Made by a program: the position numbers and the translations under genes. From MGIIb-O5 sp036154155 (GTDB lineage: Archaea; Thermoplasmatota; Poseidoniia; Poseidoniales; Thalassarchaeaceae), in assembly GCA_036154155.1 (NCBI GenBank), contig JAYZLP010000057.1, positions 1 through 32,854 of the forward strand: DNA of 32,854 nt, written 5' to 3'. Below the pieces are notes generated by a model, which was not told the DNA's origin, did not search any database, and saw only the letters and a list, made by a program, of their open reading frames with translations. This document shows, piece after piece, positions 15,723 to 25,700 of this stretch (position 1 is its first letter; each line of letters opens with the position of its first letter).

Positions 15723-17321
15723 ATGTCGGCCCCCCCCTCCAATCCATCAACCCCTCTAAGCTCTCATGGTCTCGAGCCAAGTGGAAAGGTCCACTGGAAT
15801 TTGGGCTGGGAGCGGTTGCACAGTATTGCAGTGGAGAGAGGTGAAGCCACACTCACCGCTCATGGAGTCCTACTAGCCACAACTGGGGAAAGAACGGGCA
15901 GGTCTCCAAACGACCGATTCATAGTGAAAGAGCCTGGGATGGCCGACGATGTATGGTGGGGCGACGTAAACAAGTCAATTTCATCTGCAGTCTTCGAAAA
16001 TCTACTCGAGAAGACCAGAAATCACTTGGACAATGCCGATCAGGTTTTCGTTAAGGACGCGTTTTGTGGGGCAGATCCCCGGTACAGAATGCCTGTCAGG
16101 CTCGTAACTGAGAAGGCATGGCACGCCGCGTTCATGCACAACATGTTCGTCAGGATTAGTCCAGAGGATGCGGAAACCCACGAACCGCAATACACCATAC
16201 TCCACGCTCCCGAATTGCAAGCCTCACCATCCAAGGATGGAACAAATTCCGGGGTGTTCGTAATATTGGCATTGGACCGTGGTTTGGTGATAATTGGTGG
16301 AACCCACTACGCTGGAGAAATCAAGAAAGCCATCTTCACGATTATGAACCATATTCTTCCAGCCGACGGGCTTCTCCCCATGCACTGTTCTGCAAATACC
16401 AATGAAGACGGCTCCGCATTGTTCTTCGGCCTTTCTGGAACCGGTAAGACCACTCTTTCAGCAGATCCAAACAGGGCTCTTGTCGGCGACGACGAACACG
16501 GGTGGTCAGATGAAGGAGTATTCAATTTCGAAGGAGGATGCTATGCAAAGATGATCAACCTCTCGGAGAAGGATGAACCAGCAATCTTCGCAACTACTAG
16601 GATGAAGGGAACGATTCTAGAAAACGTAGTATTGAACGCCGACGGAACACCTGACTTCTTCAACAGCTCCCTCACTAAGAACACCAGGGGCTCATATTCA
16701 ATCGAGTCAATAGAGAACAGAACTCTAGACTCCATGGCAGGCAATCCCAAGAACGTGGTCTTCCTTACTTGTGATGCATTCGGGGTTCTTCCGCCATTGT
16801 CTCGTTTGACTCCAGAGCAGGCAGCATATCACTTCATGTCTGGATACACTGCTAAAGTTGCAGGAACTGAGATGGGCATAACAGAGCCACAAGCGACGTT
16901 CTCAACATGCTTCGGGGCCCCATTCATGCCACGCCACCCCTCGGTATATGCGGACCTACTTTCTAGCAAGATTCGCAAAAACAATGCCAAATGTTGGCTA
17001 ATCAACACTGGATGGGTAGCAGGAGGATACGGAGCAAGTAGCCGAATCAAGATTAGATGGACAAGGGCCCTACTAAATTCGGCATTGGACGGGGATCTCG
17101 ATGACGTAGTGTTTGTCGAGGACGCAAGGTTCGGATTCTCCGTACCGACTACTTGCGAGGGAGTCCCAGACTCGATACTTCAGCCAAGAGACACTTGGCA
17201 CGACAAGAAGAAGTTCGATGGCACTGCCAACGTTTTGGCTCAAATGTTCATTGAGAACTTCGAACAATACTCGGATGTTTGCAGTCAAGAAGTTCTCGAC
17301 GCTGCACCAAAGCCCCTCTGA
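15723..17321 (+). CDS. pckA: Phosphoenolpyruvate carboxykinase (ATP)
   Basis: This cytoplasmic enzyme interconverts oxaloacetate plus ATP with PEP, CO2 and ADP, the entry step of gluconeogenesis from C4 acids. It has 532 residues, normal for the family. Motifs are RTGRSPNDRFIV near the N-terminus, the P-loop GLSGTGKTTLS (from residue 236), the metal-binding GDDEHGW (255-261) with FNFEGGCYAK, and ITEPQATFSTCFGAPF. The P-loop variant and overall wording are those of the bacterial ATP-dependent enzyme, not the GTP form. ATG 15723 has GGAGGG 7 nt upstream, so I prefer it to ATG 15708. The latter sits 30 nt after a CTTGAA element and could be a leaderless start. It converges with maeB, with a 6-nt gap between stops, suggesting a jointly used C4/C3 node. 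Confidence 0.96.
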   Translation: MSAPPSNPSTPLSSHGLEPSGKVHWNLGWERLHSIAVERGEATLTAHGVLLATTGERTGRSPNDRFIVKEPGMADDVWWGDVNKSISSAVFENLLEKTRNHLDNADQVFVKDAFCGADPRYRMPVRLVTEKAWHAAFMHNMFVRISPEDAETHEPQYTILHAPELQASPSKDGTNSGVFVILALDRGLVIIGGTHYAGEIKKAIFTIMNHILPADGLLPMHCSANTNEDGSALFFGLSGTGKTTLSADPNRALVGDDEHGWSDEGVFNFEGGCYAKMINLSEKDEPAIFATTRMKGTILENVVLNADGTPDFFNSSLTKNTRGSYSIESIENRTLDSMAGNPKNVVFLTCDAFGVLPPLSRLTPEQAAYHFMSGYTAKVAGTEMGITEPQATFSTCFGAPFMPRHPSVYADLLSSKIRKNNAKCWLINTGWVAGGYGASSRIKIRWTRALLNSALDGDLDDVVFVEDARFGFSVPTTCEGVPDSILQPRDTWHDKKKFDGTANVLAQMFIENFEQYSDVCSQEVLDAAPKPL

Positions 17322-17327
17322 TCGCAT

Positions 17328-19610
17328 TCAGAGTTTTTGCCAGTGATGCCTTTGTGCATCCACGGCACATATTGCAGCCATGTGAACAACGTCCCTGACG
17401 CTGTCTCCCCTCTGCAGAACGTGAGCGGGCCTGGATAGTCCTTCTAGAATCGGACCGGTCATCTCGGCCCCAGCAACCCTCTGCAATAGTTTGTAGGCAA
17501 TGTTCGCCGATGCAAGATTAGGGCATATCAGAATATTCGCGGGCCCCTCGAATGACATGAACGGGTAGTCCTTCTGTATCTCCGGAACCAATGCAGTGTC
17601 GGCCTGCATCGGCCCATCGATTATCAATTCTGGATCGAGTTCGCGTGCGATTGAAATGGCCTCTTCTAGCCTATCTGTCCTCAGTTCTGAAGATGTTCCG
17701 AAGTTGGAGAAAGAAAGCATTGCGACCTTGGGTTTCACACCAAACCTGCGAGCCACTTTGGCCGTCTGAACAGCTATTTCAGCTAGAGTTCTGGAATCGG
17801 GATAGATGTTTATTGTGGCATCCCCAATGAACATCAATTCACCATTAACTGTCATCATGTACATCCCCACAATTCTATGCGAGTCGGCCTCTGGTCCGAT
17901 AATTTGCAGGCATGGCTTTACGATGTCCGGGTAGTGATGAGAAACCCCTCCAAGATAACCATCGGCATCACCCATGTGAACCATCATCGGCGCGAAATAA
18001 GTAGTATTCTTCATCAGCCTTACAGCATCCTCCACAGTGACTCCCTTCCTGCCCCTCAGATCGTGCAACTCATTGGCGTACTCCCCTCTTCTCCTTGGGT
18101 CATATCTGACATCAATTTCTTCGCATTCGAAATTCAGCCCCAACTCTTCCTTCACTGCATCGATCCTCTCAACGTTTCCAAGAAGAATCGGCTCACATAT
18201 CCCTTCGGCTATGCATTGAGATGCGGCCTTGATTATTGTAGGGTCTTCCCCCTCGCAGAAAACGATTCTCTTCTTGTCCCTCTTGGCCCTGTTGATCACC
18301 CTTCTCATAATCGATCTAGTCAGCCCCAGCCTGGCCTCGAGCTCCTCTCTGTACTTCTCGATATCGAAGTCTTTCGGCTTAACCCTCGACACCCCCTCGC
18401 TAACCGCTGCTTCAGCGACTGCGCTCGCCTCCCAAATCAGGACGCGCGCGTCGAATGGCTTTGGAATGATGTATTCCGGGCCGAATTGGAGCTGCTCGCC
18501 ATCGTAAGCAGACATCACGTCATCTGGAACAGGCTCCTTGGCAAGCTGGGCAATGGCATGAGTAGCGGCCATCTTCATTCCTTCCGTGATCTCTGTAGAA
18601 CGGACGTCCAATGCACCACGGAAGATGTATGGGAAACCTAGTACGTTGTTTATCTGATTTGGATAGTCCGAGCGTCCGGTGGCCATTATCGCATCGTCCC
18701 TAACAGCGACAACATCATCTGGCAATATCTCAGGATCGGGATTAGCTAGAGCGAATATCAGAGGTCTATTGGCCATTGAAGAAACCATTTCCTTAGAGAC
18801 AATCCCACCTTTGGAAAGGCCGAGGAAAACATCAGCCTCAACCATGGCGGAAGCGAGGTCGCCGTCAGGAATGTCTCTAGCAAACTCGGACTTGTATTCG
18901 TTCAGGTCACCACTATCGTCCCTGCTCTTCGTCAGAATGCCAGTTGAGTCTACCATGATAATATTCTCGAGCTTCACTCCTAGCCTCACGTAGTGCCTGG
19001 CGCATGAAATAGCGGAAGCACCGGCCCCAGAGATGACTACCTTGACCGAACCTATGTCCTTCTCAACAACCTCCAAACCATTCAGTAGGGCAGCTCCAGA
19101 GATTATTGCCGTTCCATGCTGATCGTCATGCATGACTGGAATGTCGAGCTCCTCGACCAGCCTTCTCTCAATCTCAAAGCACTCCGGGGCTTTGATGTCC
19201 TCAAGATTGATTCCACCGAACGTCGGGGCTATTGCCTTCACGGCCTCTACGAATTCGTCTACATCAGTTCTGTCAACCTCTATGTCAAACACATCGATAT
19301 CCGCGAATGCCTTGAACAGAAGGCCCTTTCCTTCCATCACCGGCTTTCCCGCTAGAGCGCCTATGTCCCCGAGGCCAAGAACAGCAGTTCCGTTGCTTAT
19401 GACGGCTACCAAATTGCCTTTGGAAGTGTACTTGTATGCGTTGTCCGAGTCAAGCTCAATTTCCTTGCAGGGGTATGCAACTCCGGGAGAATACGCCAGA
19501 GAAAGCTCATGTGATGTTCCATGAGCTTTTGTGGGGACTACCGTAATCTTCCCGGCCGGCTTGGCCGCGTGATATTCTAGTGCCTCGTCGCGAAGCATAT
19601 CCTCGGTCAA
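17328..19610 (-). CDS. maeB: MaeB-type malic enzyme with C-terminal phosphotransacetylase-like domain
   Basis: This 760-residue two-domain protein would decarboxylate malate oxidatively to pyruvate, probably with NADP. The malic domain shows SPGVAYPCKEI with Tyr40, Lys95 in EGKGLLFK, the metal-binding acids in GGINLEDIKAPECFEIE, HDDQHGTA (161-168) and the nucleotide loop GAGASAI (195-201). From about residue 430 it continues into a phosphotransacetylase-like domain (RIVFCEGEDP, GDATINIYPD, GPANILICPNLASANIAYKLLQ). In MaeB this domain is usually regulatory, sensing acetyl-CoA, rather than catalytic. It starts with TTG 19610, preceded by GGGGTGG; ATG 19598 is an alternative. It is divergent from the giant propeller gene across 183 nt and convergent with pckA. 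Confidence 0.95.
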   Translation of the reverse strand: MTEDMLRDEALEYHAAKPAGKITVVPTKAHGTSHELSLAYSPGVAYPCKEIELDSDNAYKYTSKGNLVAVISNGTAVLGLGDIGALAGKPVMEGKGLLFKAFADIDVFDIEVDRTDVDEFVEAVKAIAPTFGGINLEDIKAPECFEIERRLVEELDIPVMHDDQHGTAIISGAALLNGLEVVEKDIGSVKVVISGAGASAISCARHYVRLGVKLENIIMVDSTGILTKSRDDSGDLNEYKSEFARDIPDGDLASAMVEADVFLGLSKGGIVSKEMVSSMANRPLIFALANPDPEILPDDVVAVRDDAIMATGRSDYPNQINNVLGFPYIFRGALDVRSTEITEGMKMAATHAIAQLAKEPVPDDVMSAYDGEQLQFGPEYIIPKPFDARVLIWEASAVAEAAVSEGVSRVKPKDFDIEKYREELEARLGLTRSIMRRVINRAKRDKKRIVFCEGEDPTIIKAASQCIAEGICEPILLGNVERIDAVKEELGLNFECEEIDVRYDPRRRGEYANELHDLRGRKGVTVEDAVRLMKNTTYFAPMMVHMGDADGYLGGVSHHYPDIVKPCLQIIGPEADSHRIVGMYMMTVNGELMFIGDATINIYPDSRTLAEIAVQTAKVARRFGVKPKVAMLSFSNFGTSSELRTDRLEEAISIARELDPELIIDGPMQADTALVPEIQKDYPFMSFEGPANILICPNLASANIAYKLLQRVAGAEMTGPILEGLSRPAHVLQRGDSVRDVVHMAAICAVDAQRHHWQKL

Positions 19611-19619
19611 CTAACCACC

Positions 19620-19633
19620 CCGGAAATATCCGG
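19620..19633. promoter_or_regulatory. Inverted repeat just upstream of maeB
   Basis: CCGGA (19620-19624) and TCCGG (19629-19633) flank AATA, only 10 nt before the maeB start codon. Its position would suit an operator or a small hairpin near the ribosome site. It is short, so chance is possible. Confidence 0.3.
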
Positions 19634-19721
19634 CCCATGCACCCCTCTTTGATGCTATCCTAACGCGTCAGAATCGATTATCAGCCGTGTTACAAGCGTT
19701 TCTTGAATCCCAATCTGAGAT

Positions 19722-19790
19722 GAAAAAGTGTTTTTTCCACCTACGGTGGACTGAGCAAATACTACTCAACGACCCCCACTATTCAATATA
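19722..19790 (+). promoter_or_regulatory. A/T tract, hairpin and TATA-like box before the giant propeller gene
   Basis: GAAAAAGTGTTTTTTC (19722-19737) is a near-perfect A/T inverted repeat. It abuts CCACC-TAC-GGTGG (19737-19749), a 5-bp GC-rich hairpin. TTCAATATA (19782-19790) is the best TATA-like box in the gap. A start site about 25 nt downstream would fall near GTG 19812. The gap 19611-19793 must hold promoters for both divergent genes. Confidence 0.35.
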
Positions 19791-19793
19791 GGA

Positions 19794-22700
19794 GTGGAAT
19801 GCCGTGGAAGCGTGGATATCAATTTCCGAGGCAGGGCCAACCTCGCTCAGAGGAAGGCAATCCTCCTTGTCGCGCTAATGGTCCTACTTCCCTGGGCTGG
19901 CATGGATAGCACCGAATTGACTCCTCGTGACGACGAATCCCTGACCTCAGCTAGAACCTGGGGGGCAATGGGGAGCAACGATACTGGATGGATCGACATT
20001 GTAGCAACAGGAGCAGACCCAAGAAACCAGACATTTGCCTATGGTGACTTGGTTTTGGATTTCGCACCTGGAGCGGAGATTTCCAATATGTCCTTCGAGG
20101 TCTCAGTTGACGGTGCCGATGGATATTGCATAGAAGAACCGCAACTGACCCTGATGGAGACCCAGACGCCGATACTCGACTGGAGGGACCTCGGAGGACT
20201 GGGTTGTCAAGACTCATTCACCAATAATCCACCAACTCTCGAAGATGGCACATTGAGCACATGGCTGAAACCCAACACGATTAGTGATGCGGCATGGACA
20301 CTTCCTGCCGGCATCACAATTTCCGATTTGGTCATAGAGGCACTGACTCCATCCGATCCAAAGGTTTCGTTCTCTACCCTGGACGTAGTGATTCACGACA
20401 GCGCAGTAAACCCCATGGATGGCCGACTATACCTACTTCTAGACAACGACCTAATCCATCTCGACAGTGAGATGTCGGAAACCTGTGGATGGAGGTGCCC
20501 CGGTATTATCCACATTGACACGGATGTCGAAGGGAGTAGTTTGGCTGTGGACTCAACAGGAAGCAGGCTCCTAATCGGCAAACAAGACGGCTCTATCAGC
20601 TCACAATCTCTTCTCGACTCATCATTCAACCCCGACTTGCTTCAAGCCCCAAACGTTCCCGCACCGGTATCTGCTATGGCGGTTGATCAGTACGGAAACG
20701 TCTGGGCAGCCTCAGGTTGCAGCTTGATGTTCCTCCCCCTGAACTCAGCCACATGGTCGGATACAACATATTGCCCCGGCTCCCCGGAGATACCAGTTGA
20801 CATGGAAACTCATGGAGACAAAGTCTTCCTCGCCACCCAGAGCACGGGAATACACTTCATGGAGTACACATACGACTCCTCCAGCTCGAACATCACTATT
20901 TCCGACACCACCATTTGGGACACAAACAATTTCCTATCAAGCAACTCAATCACAGACTTGGATATAGCCTCCGACCAGCTACTGATCTCCACTCTTAACG
21001 CAGGAATCAACCGTAGGGATTTGAGCACCTCTTCTTGGCTCTCTAGGTGGAACACGAACAACTGGCTAGCTTCAAACTCAATCGTGGGGATATCGCATAC
21101 GAGCGGCTGGATCCACATAGTCGCGGGAACCACTCTGCACTCCTACGACACCACCGCCAACGTCTTCCGCTCTCAGAGGCAAGTTTCCCAATTGGGACTA
21201 CTCGGTCCGGCCACGTCGATTTACTCATGGCCATCAGGAATAGGCGAAAGGAGCCCCTCTGACGGAGTAGCATTCCTGATTGACTCAACGGGAAGGGCGG
21301 GCATGCAGCATGGAGAGACGGTAGTCGGAGCAGAATCACTGGTCAGCAGTCCCGTATCCAATCCAATGAGGGTAGCTGCTAGCATTGACGACGGAGAGTC
21401 CGGTCAGATATGGGTAGCAGGAGACACCACAATAGACAGATTCGACGAAGGAGCTAGAATTTGGCAGCAACCAATAGATGTCAGCGACTATGCCCAACAA
21501 CTACAGTCAATCACATCAATAGTTCAAGACTCCAATGACAGGGTATGGGTCGGAACCTCGAATTCTGGAATACTTAGATTCAGAGCAGACAATGGCGCAT
21601 ACATAGGAACAATCAACGGAATAGAGGATCAGGTGATCTCCATGGCCCACGATGACACCACGGAGACCCTCGTCGTGGGGCACCCATTCAATGGCCTGTC
21701 CCTCGTCAATACATCCACAATGACGCTAATCGATGTACTCGATACAACCGACGGCCTAGACTCTGACTTGGTCACGGACGTTGCCACCAGATACGGAATT
21801 GCATATGCAGCAACGTCCGATAGCGGACTCATGAGAATAGACCTAATGGCCCTGCAGATACTAGGCTCGTGGCAGTCACTAGGCGCAGACAACCTCGAAG
21901 CTGCACCCATAGCGGTAGACGAGGATACGATATACCTAGGACTCCCTGACTTCGGGATCCTCCTCCTCGATAGGATGAACGGTGACATCATCGACTACTG
22001 GGAGCCCGGGGGCAGCAGCGGCCTCCCTGACGACGACGTACTGTCCCTCCACATGCTCGGAAGCGAACTGGTGGTCGGCTCTAGGGTCTCCAACACCGGG
22101 GCCCAATCAAACGGCGGGCTGGCTATTTGGGACGGGGCCTCTTGGGAGCAATTGGAAACCAGCATTCCAGGTTGGAATAACGATCCGTACGTCTTCTACG
22201 ATATCACAAGCGATGGCAGCGACGTTTACGCTGGGACAAACCGAGGGGCCTGCCGCTGGGCAGTCGACTCCAACGGAGATTGGCAACTGGATGTCTGCGT
22301 CGACCAAGGTGACGGCATGCCCTCCAGGCAGGTATACTCGGTCGAGCTAATTGGCTCCAGCACGCTCTACGCCGGGACAGACAACGGAGCAGCCGTGATT
22401 AACACCCTAAATGGGACAGTAATGGAAGTCTGGAACGCCGGTGACGATACCCAGAGAGCTAGGACCGTGAAGATAGAGGACATCCTTTACCTAGGGTTCG
22501 AGAATACGGGAATAGCCAGATACGACCTGATCAACGACCAGTGGCTGACAACATGGGATGGAACACAGGGATACATAGACGACGACGACGTCACTGCCCT
22601 AGTCGAGGGCACGGAACCCGGAACAATGTGGGTAGGGGGGGACTTCGGACTAACCCTGATTGACGTTGTAAACGACCAGGTACTGATCGACTGGAACAGG

Positions 22701-25700
22701 GGCCCTAATTCAGGTGGCCCCACTCTTTCCACTCAGATTCCAGCTGACATAGTGATCATGGGGGACGTCCTTCACTACTCCACCCAGAGAAGCAACCAGT
22801 GGTGGGCATCCAACGACGTGATAACCAGAATAGCACTCAACAACAACACCTCGCTATCCTCGATTGATGCTGGTAGCCAGATAGGGTACGATAGCGTGGT
22901 CTATGGGATAGGCGAGGTCGGCGACGAGCTTTGGATAGGGGTCCGTCCGACTCAGTACTGGAACTACGGGGACGGCACAGTCGTCAGATGGAACACCGTG
23001 AACGAGACATGGGCCGACAACCTAGAGACCATAGGGAACGTCCTCAGGGTGAATGCCAGGCTTCTCGGAGACTGCTTCCCATTGAACGCCAGCTCCTGCG
23101 AGATGTGGGTTGCATATGGTGACAACATAATGCGCAGATTCAGCTTCTCGACAATGACCCTCTTGGATGAGTGGTCCGACATAGATGGCCCAATCAGGGG
23201 CATGGTAGAGTTCGACGGAGAGTACCTCTTCGCGAGCATGGAGGGGATACTCAGATGGAACCCGGCCAATGAGACATGGCTGACACCTTGGACGGAGAAC
23301 AGTGGCCTTCCGAACAACTCCGAGGAAGAATTCTACTCAATGACCGTGATTGGCGACGATCTCTGGGCTAGCTCCATGCAATCCTCCGGTTGGAACTCAA
23401 ATGCCCAAATTTTCAGGAAGAACGGAACCACTGGAAATTGGACCGCATGGGATCTCGATTCTGGTGACATCCCTGATGGGTATGGGGCCGACATCGTTCT
23501 CTGTGATGACATAGTCCACGTCGCCATAGGAAGGAGATTCTGGTGGGGCAACCAAGGTGGAGTCGCAAGGTTCGACCTTGCCGACCACGACTCGGACGGT
23601 CAGACAGAGGAATGGATATCGCCCCTGACGGATGGAGGATCAAACGGACTGGCAAACGCCGATGCAAGGGCTCTTGCTTGTGATGAGTCGAATAGAATCC
23701 TGTATGTCGGCTACGATGAGGAAGGCGTAGGATTCGACAGGATGAACTACAATACAGGCAACTTCCTGACTACCCTGACATCAGCCGATGGGATTTCGGA
23801 GGACAGAATATTCCCAGGCGGGATGCTACACGACGGCAACGTACTTCTGGCCGCGCATCAATTCGACAACACTGGCGGGATTTCCAGGATCGTCACCTCA
23901 GGTACATCCGCCTCGAGCGGCCAGATAATTGATCCTGGGATGGACGGCTGCTCGATAGTCCGGGTTCCATCGACATCAACCCCCGTTTACGCAGTCGGGC
24001 GCTCAGGCCAGACAACAGGGCTAAACAGAGTCGACAGACTGGATAGCACAGGGCTAATCGCCGGAGGATTCGATGAATTGGCAGGGCTATCCAGCGGAAG
24101 GGTGGTAGAGTTCGCCTCCAATTCAACCCACGTCTGGGTGTCCTCAACACTGGATGAGGGGTCGTATTACGGTTCGTCCATACTCCAAGGGGAGATACTG
24201 CAGAATGGCTCAGTGAGGTGGGAAGACGGGTACAGCCTCCTCGGACAGGACGTAGTAAACAGCATGACACTACAAGATGAAACCATGTGGATTACCACAG
24301 CCGGGAGGGGGCTATGGTCCGTAGACCTAGCTCAGAGGTCATTCTCCCCCACACCCGCTGCGCTCCACGTCCAGATGGATGGGATGGTACTCGAAGACGA
24401 TGGCACGATGTACGTTGGACTGATGGGATACCAGGGTTCTGCCGCAGGCTTCCAAGAGTTTGACACATCAACAGGGGCATGGGGCTACGGGAGCCTCCTA
24501 GCAGGGCTTCCAAACGACCGAGTCAGAGACTTTGCAGAGGTAGGCGACAAAATCCTGATTGCTACATGGGGCGGAATAGGTGTAAGGAACACAACCACCT
24601 CGGAGTGGGAAGACCCAATCACAACAATAGATGGCCTCCCGATGCAGATTTACGAGCACCTACTGGTCCTTGACGATCCAATCCAAGGAGATGGGCACAT
24701 CCTAGCAGGAGGTCCTGCAGGCCTGACTGTAATGGCGACAAACCTCTCCGTCATAACAACGCTGAATTCCGGAGACGGACTCATGGGCGAGACTGTTTCC
24801 GGACTGGTGTACGCTCCGGGGACATCTAGGAACGTAATCAATGACGACGGCACGACAACCACCCTCTATCACGATGCTTCAGTATTCATTTCGCACAACG
24901 GACAAGGAAGCACTAGGCCCGGTGTAGTGGCGTGGGACATAGCTACTGATATGGCCAACGGGACATATCAGATAGACAAGATTCCCAGCAATGACGTCAG
25001 GGCCATTGCCACAGACTACTGGGGCGTGCACATCGCAACCGACGTGGCACCGATAGTCCACTGGAACGCTTCAACCTTGAACATGGAAAGCGGCTCGCCC
25101 TCAAACACTCTCATTTCATGGCCCCCCACAGAACTTGTCTCAGATGGAACACACCTAGCAATGATCAGTCCCGGCGGAGTTGACGTAATGGAAGTCGACT
25201 CAAGCCATGATGCAGTGGCATCCGCCCAAGTCGCAGGACCTAGAGGGGCATATCTGGGTTCGTCCGGCCTATACCTGGTCTCCGACGACGGTCTACACCA
25301 CTTCGACCCAGTCGGCTCCCTCGTTGAGAGGGAATCCGAGGAACAGAGGGTCGCCCACCCACTTAGTGCGATTTACTCAGGCCGAATCTGGGAGAACATC
25401 CACGAGACAGCCAAGCCCGGTATGCAGACGGTTTTGGTCAATGACGAGGACCCGATGGAGATCGACATGGTTTCGGAGATACCTCTCGCTGGAAGGCTAC
25501 CAATGCACGCGGGCGCACTCACATTGACTTCCCCGCAGGGGGGAGCCTGGATTTGGGCCGAGTCCACATACCTGAACTACTCAGGAATCTGGGACATGGC
25601 AGCCATGAACCCCGGGATTCAACCAGCTTTCCAGTCTGCAATCTCCAGTGTAGGCCCCGGTTCTACAAGCGCTCAGACCACGATCCAACTCCAGTCTCCC

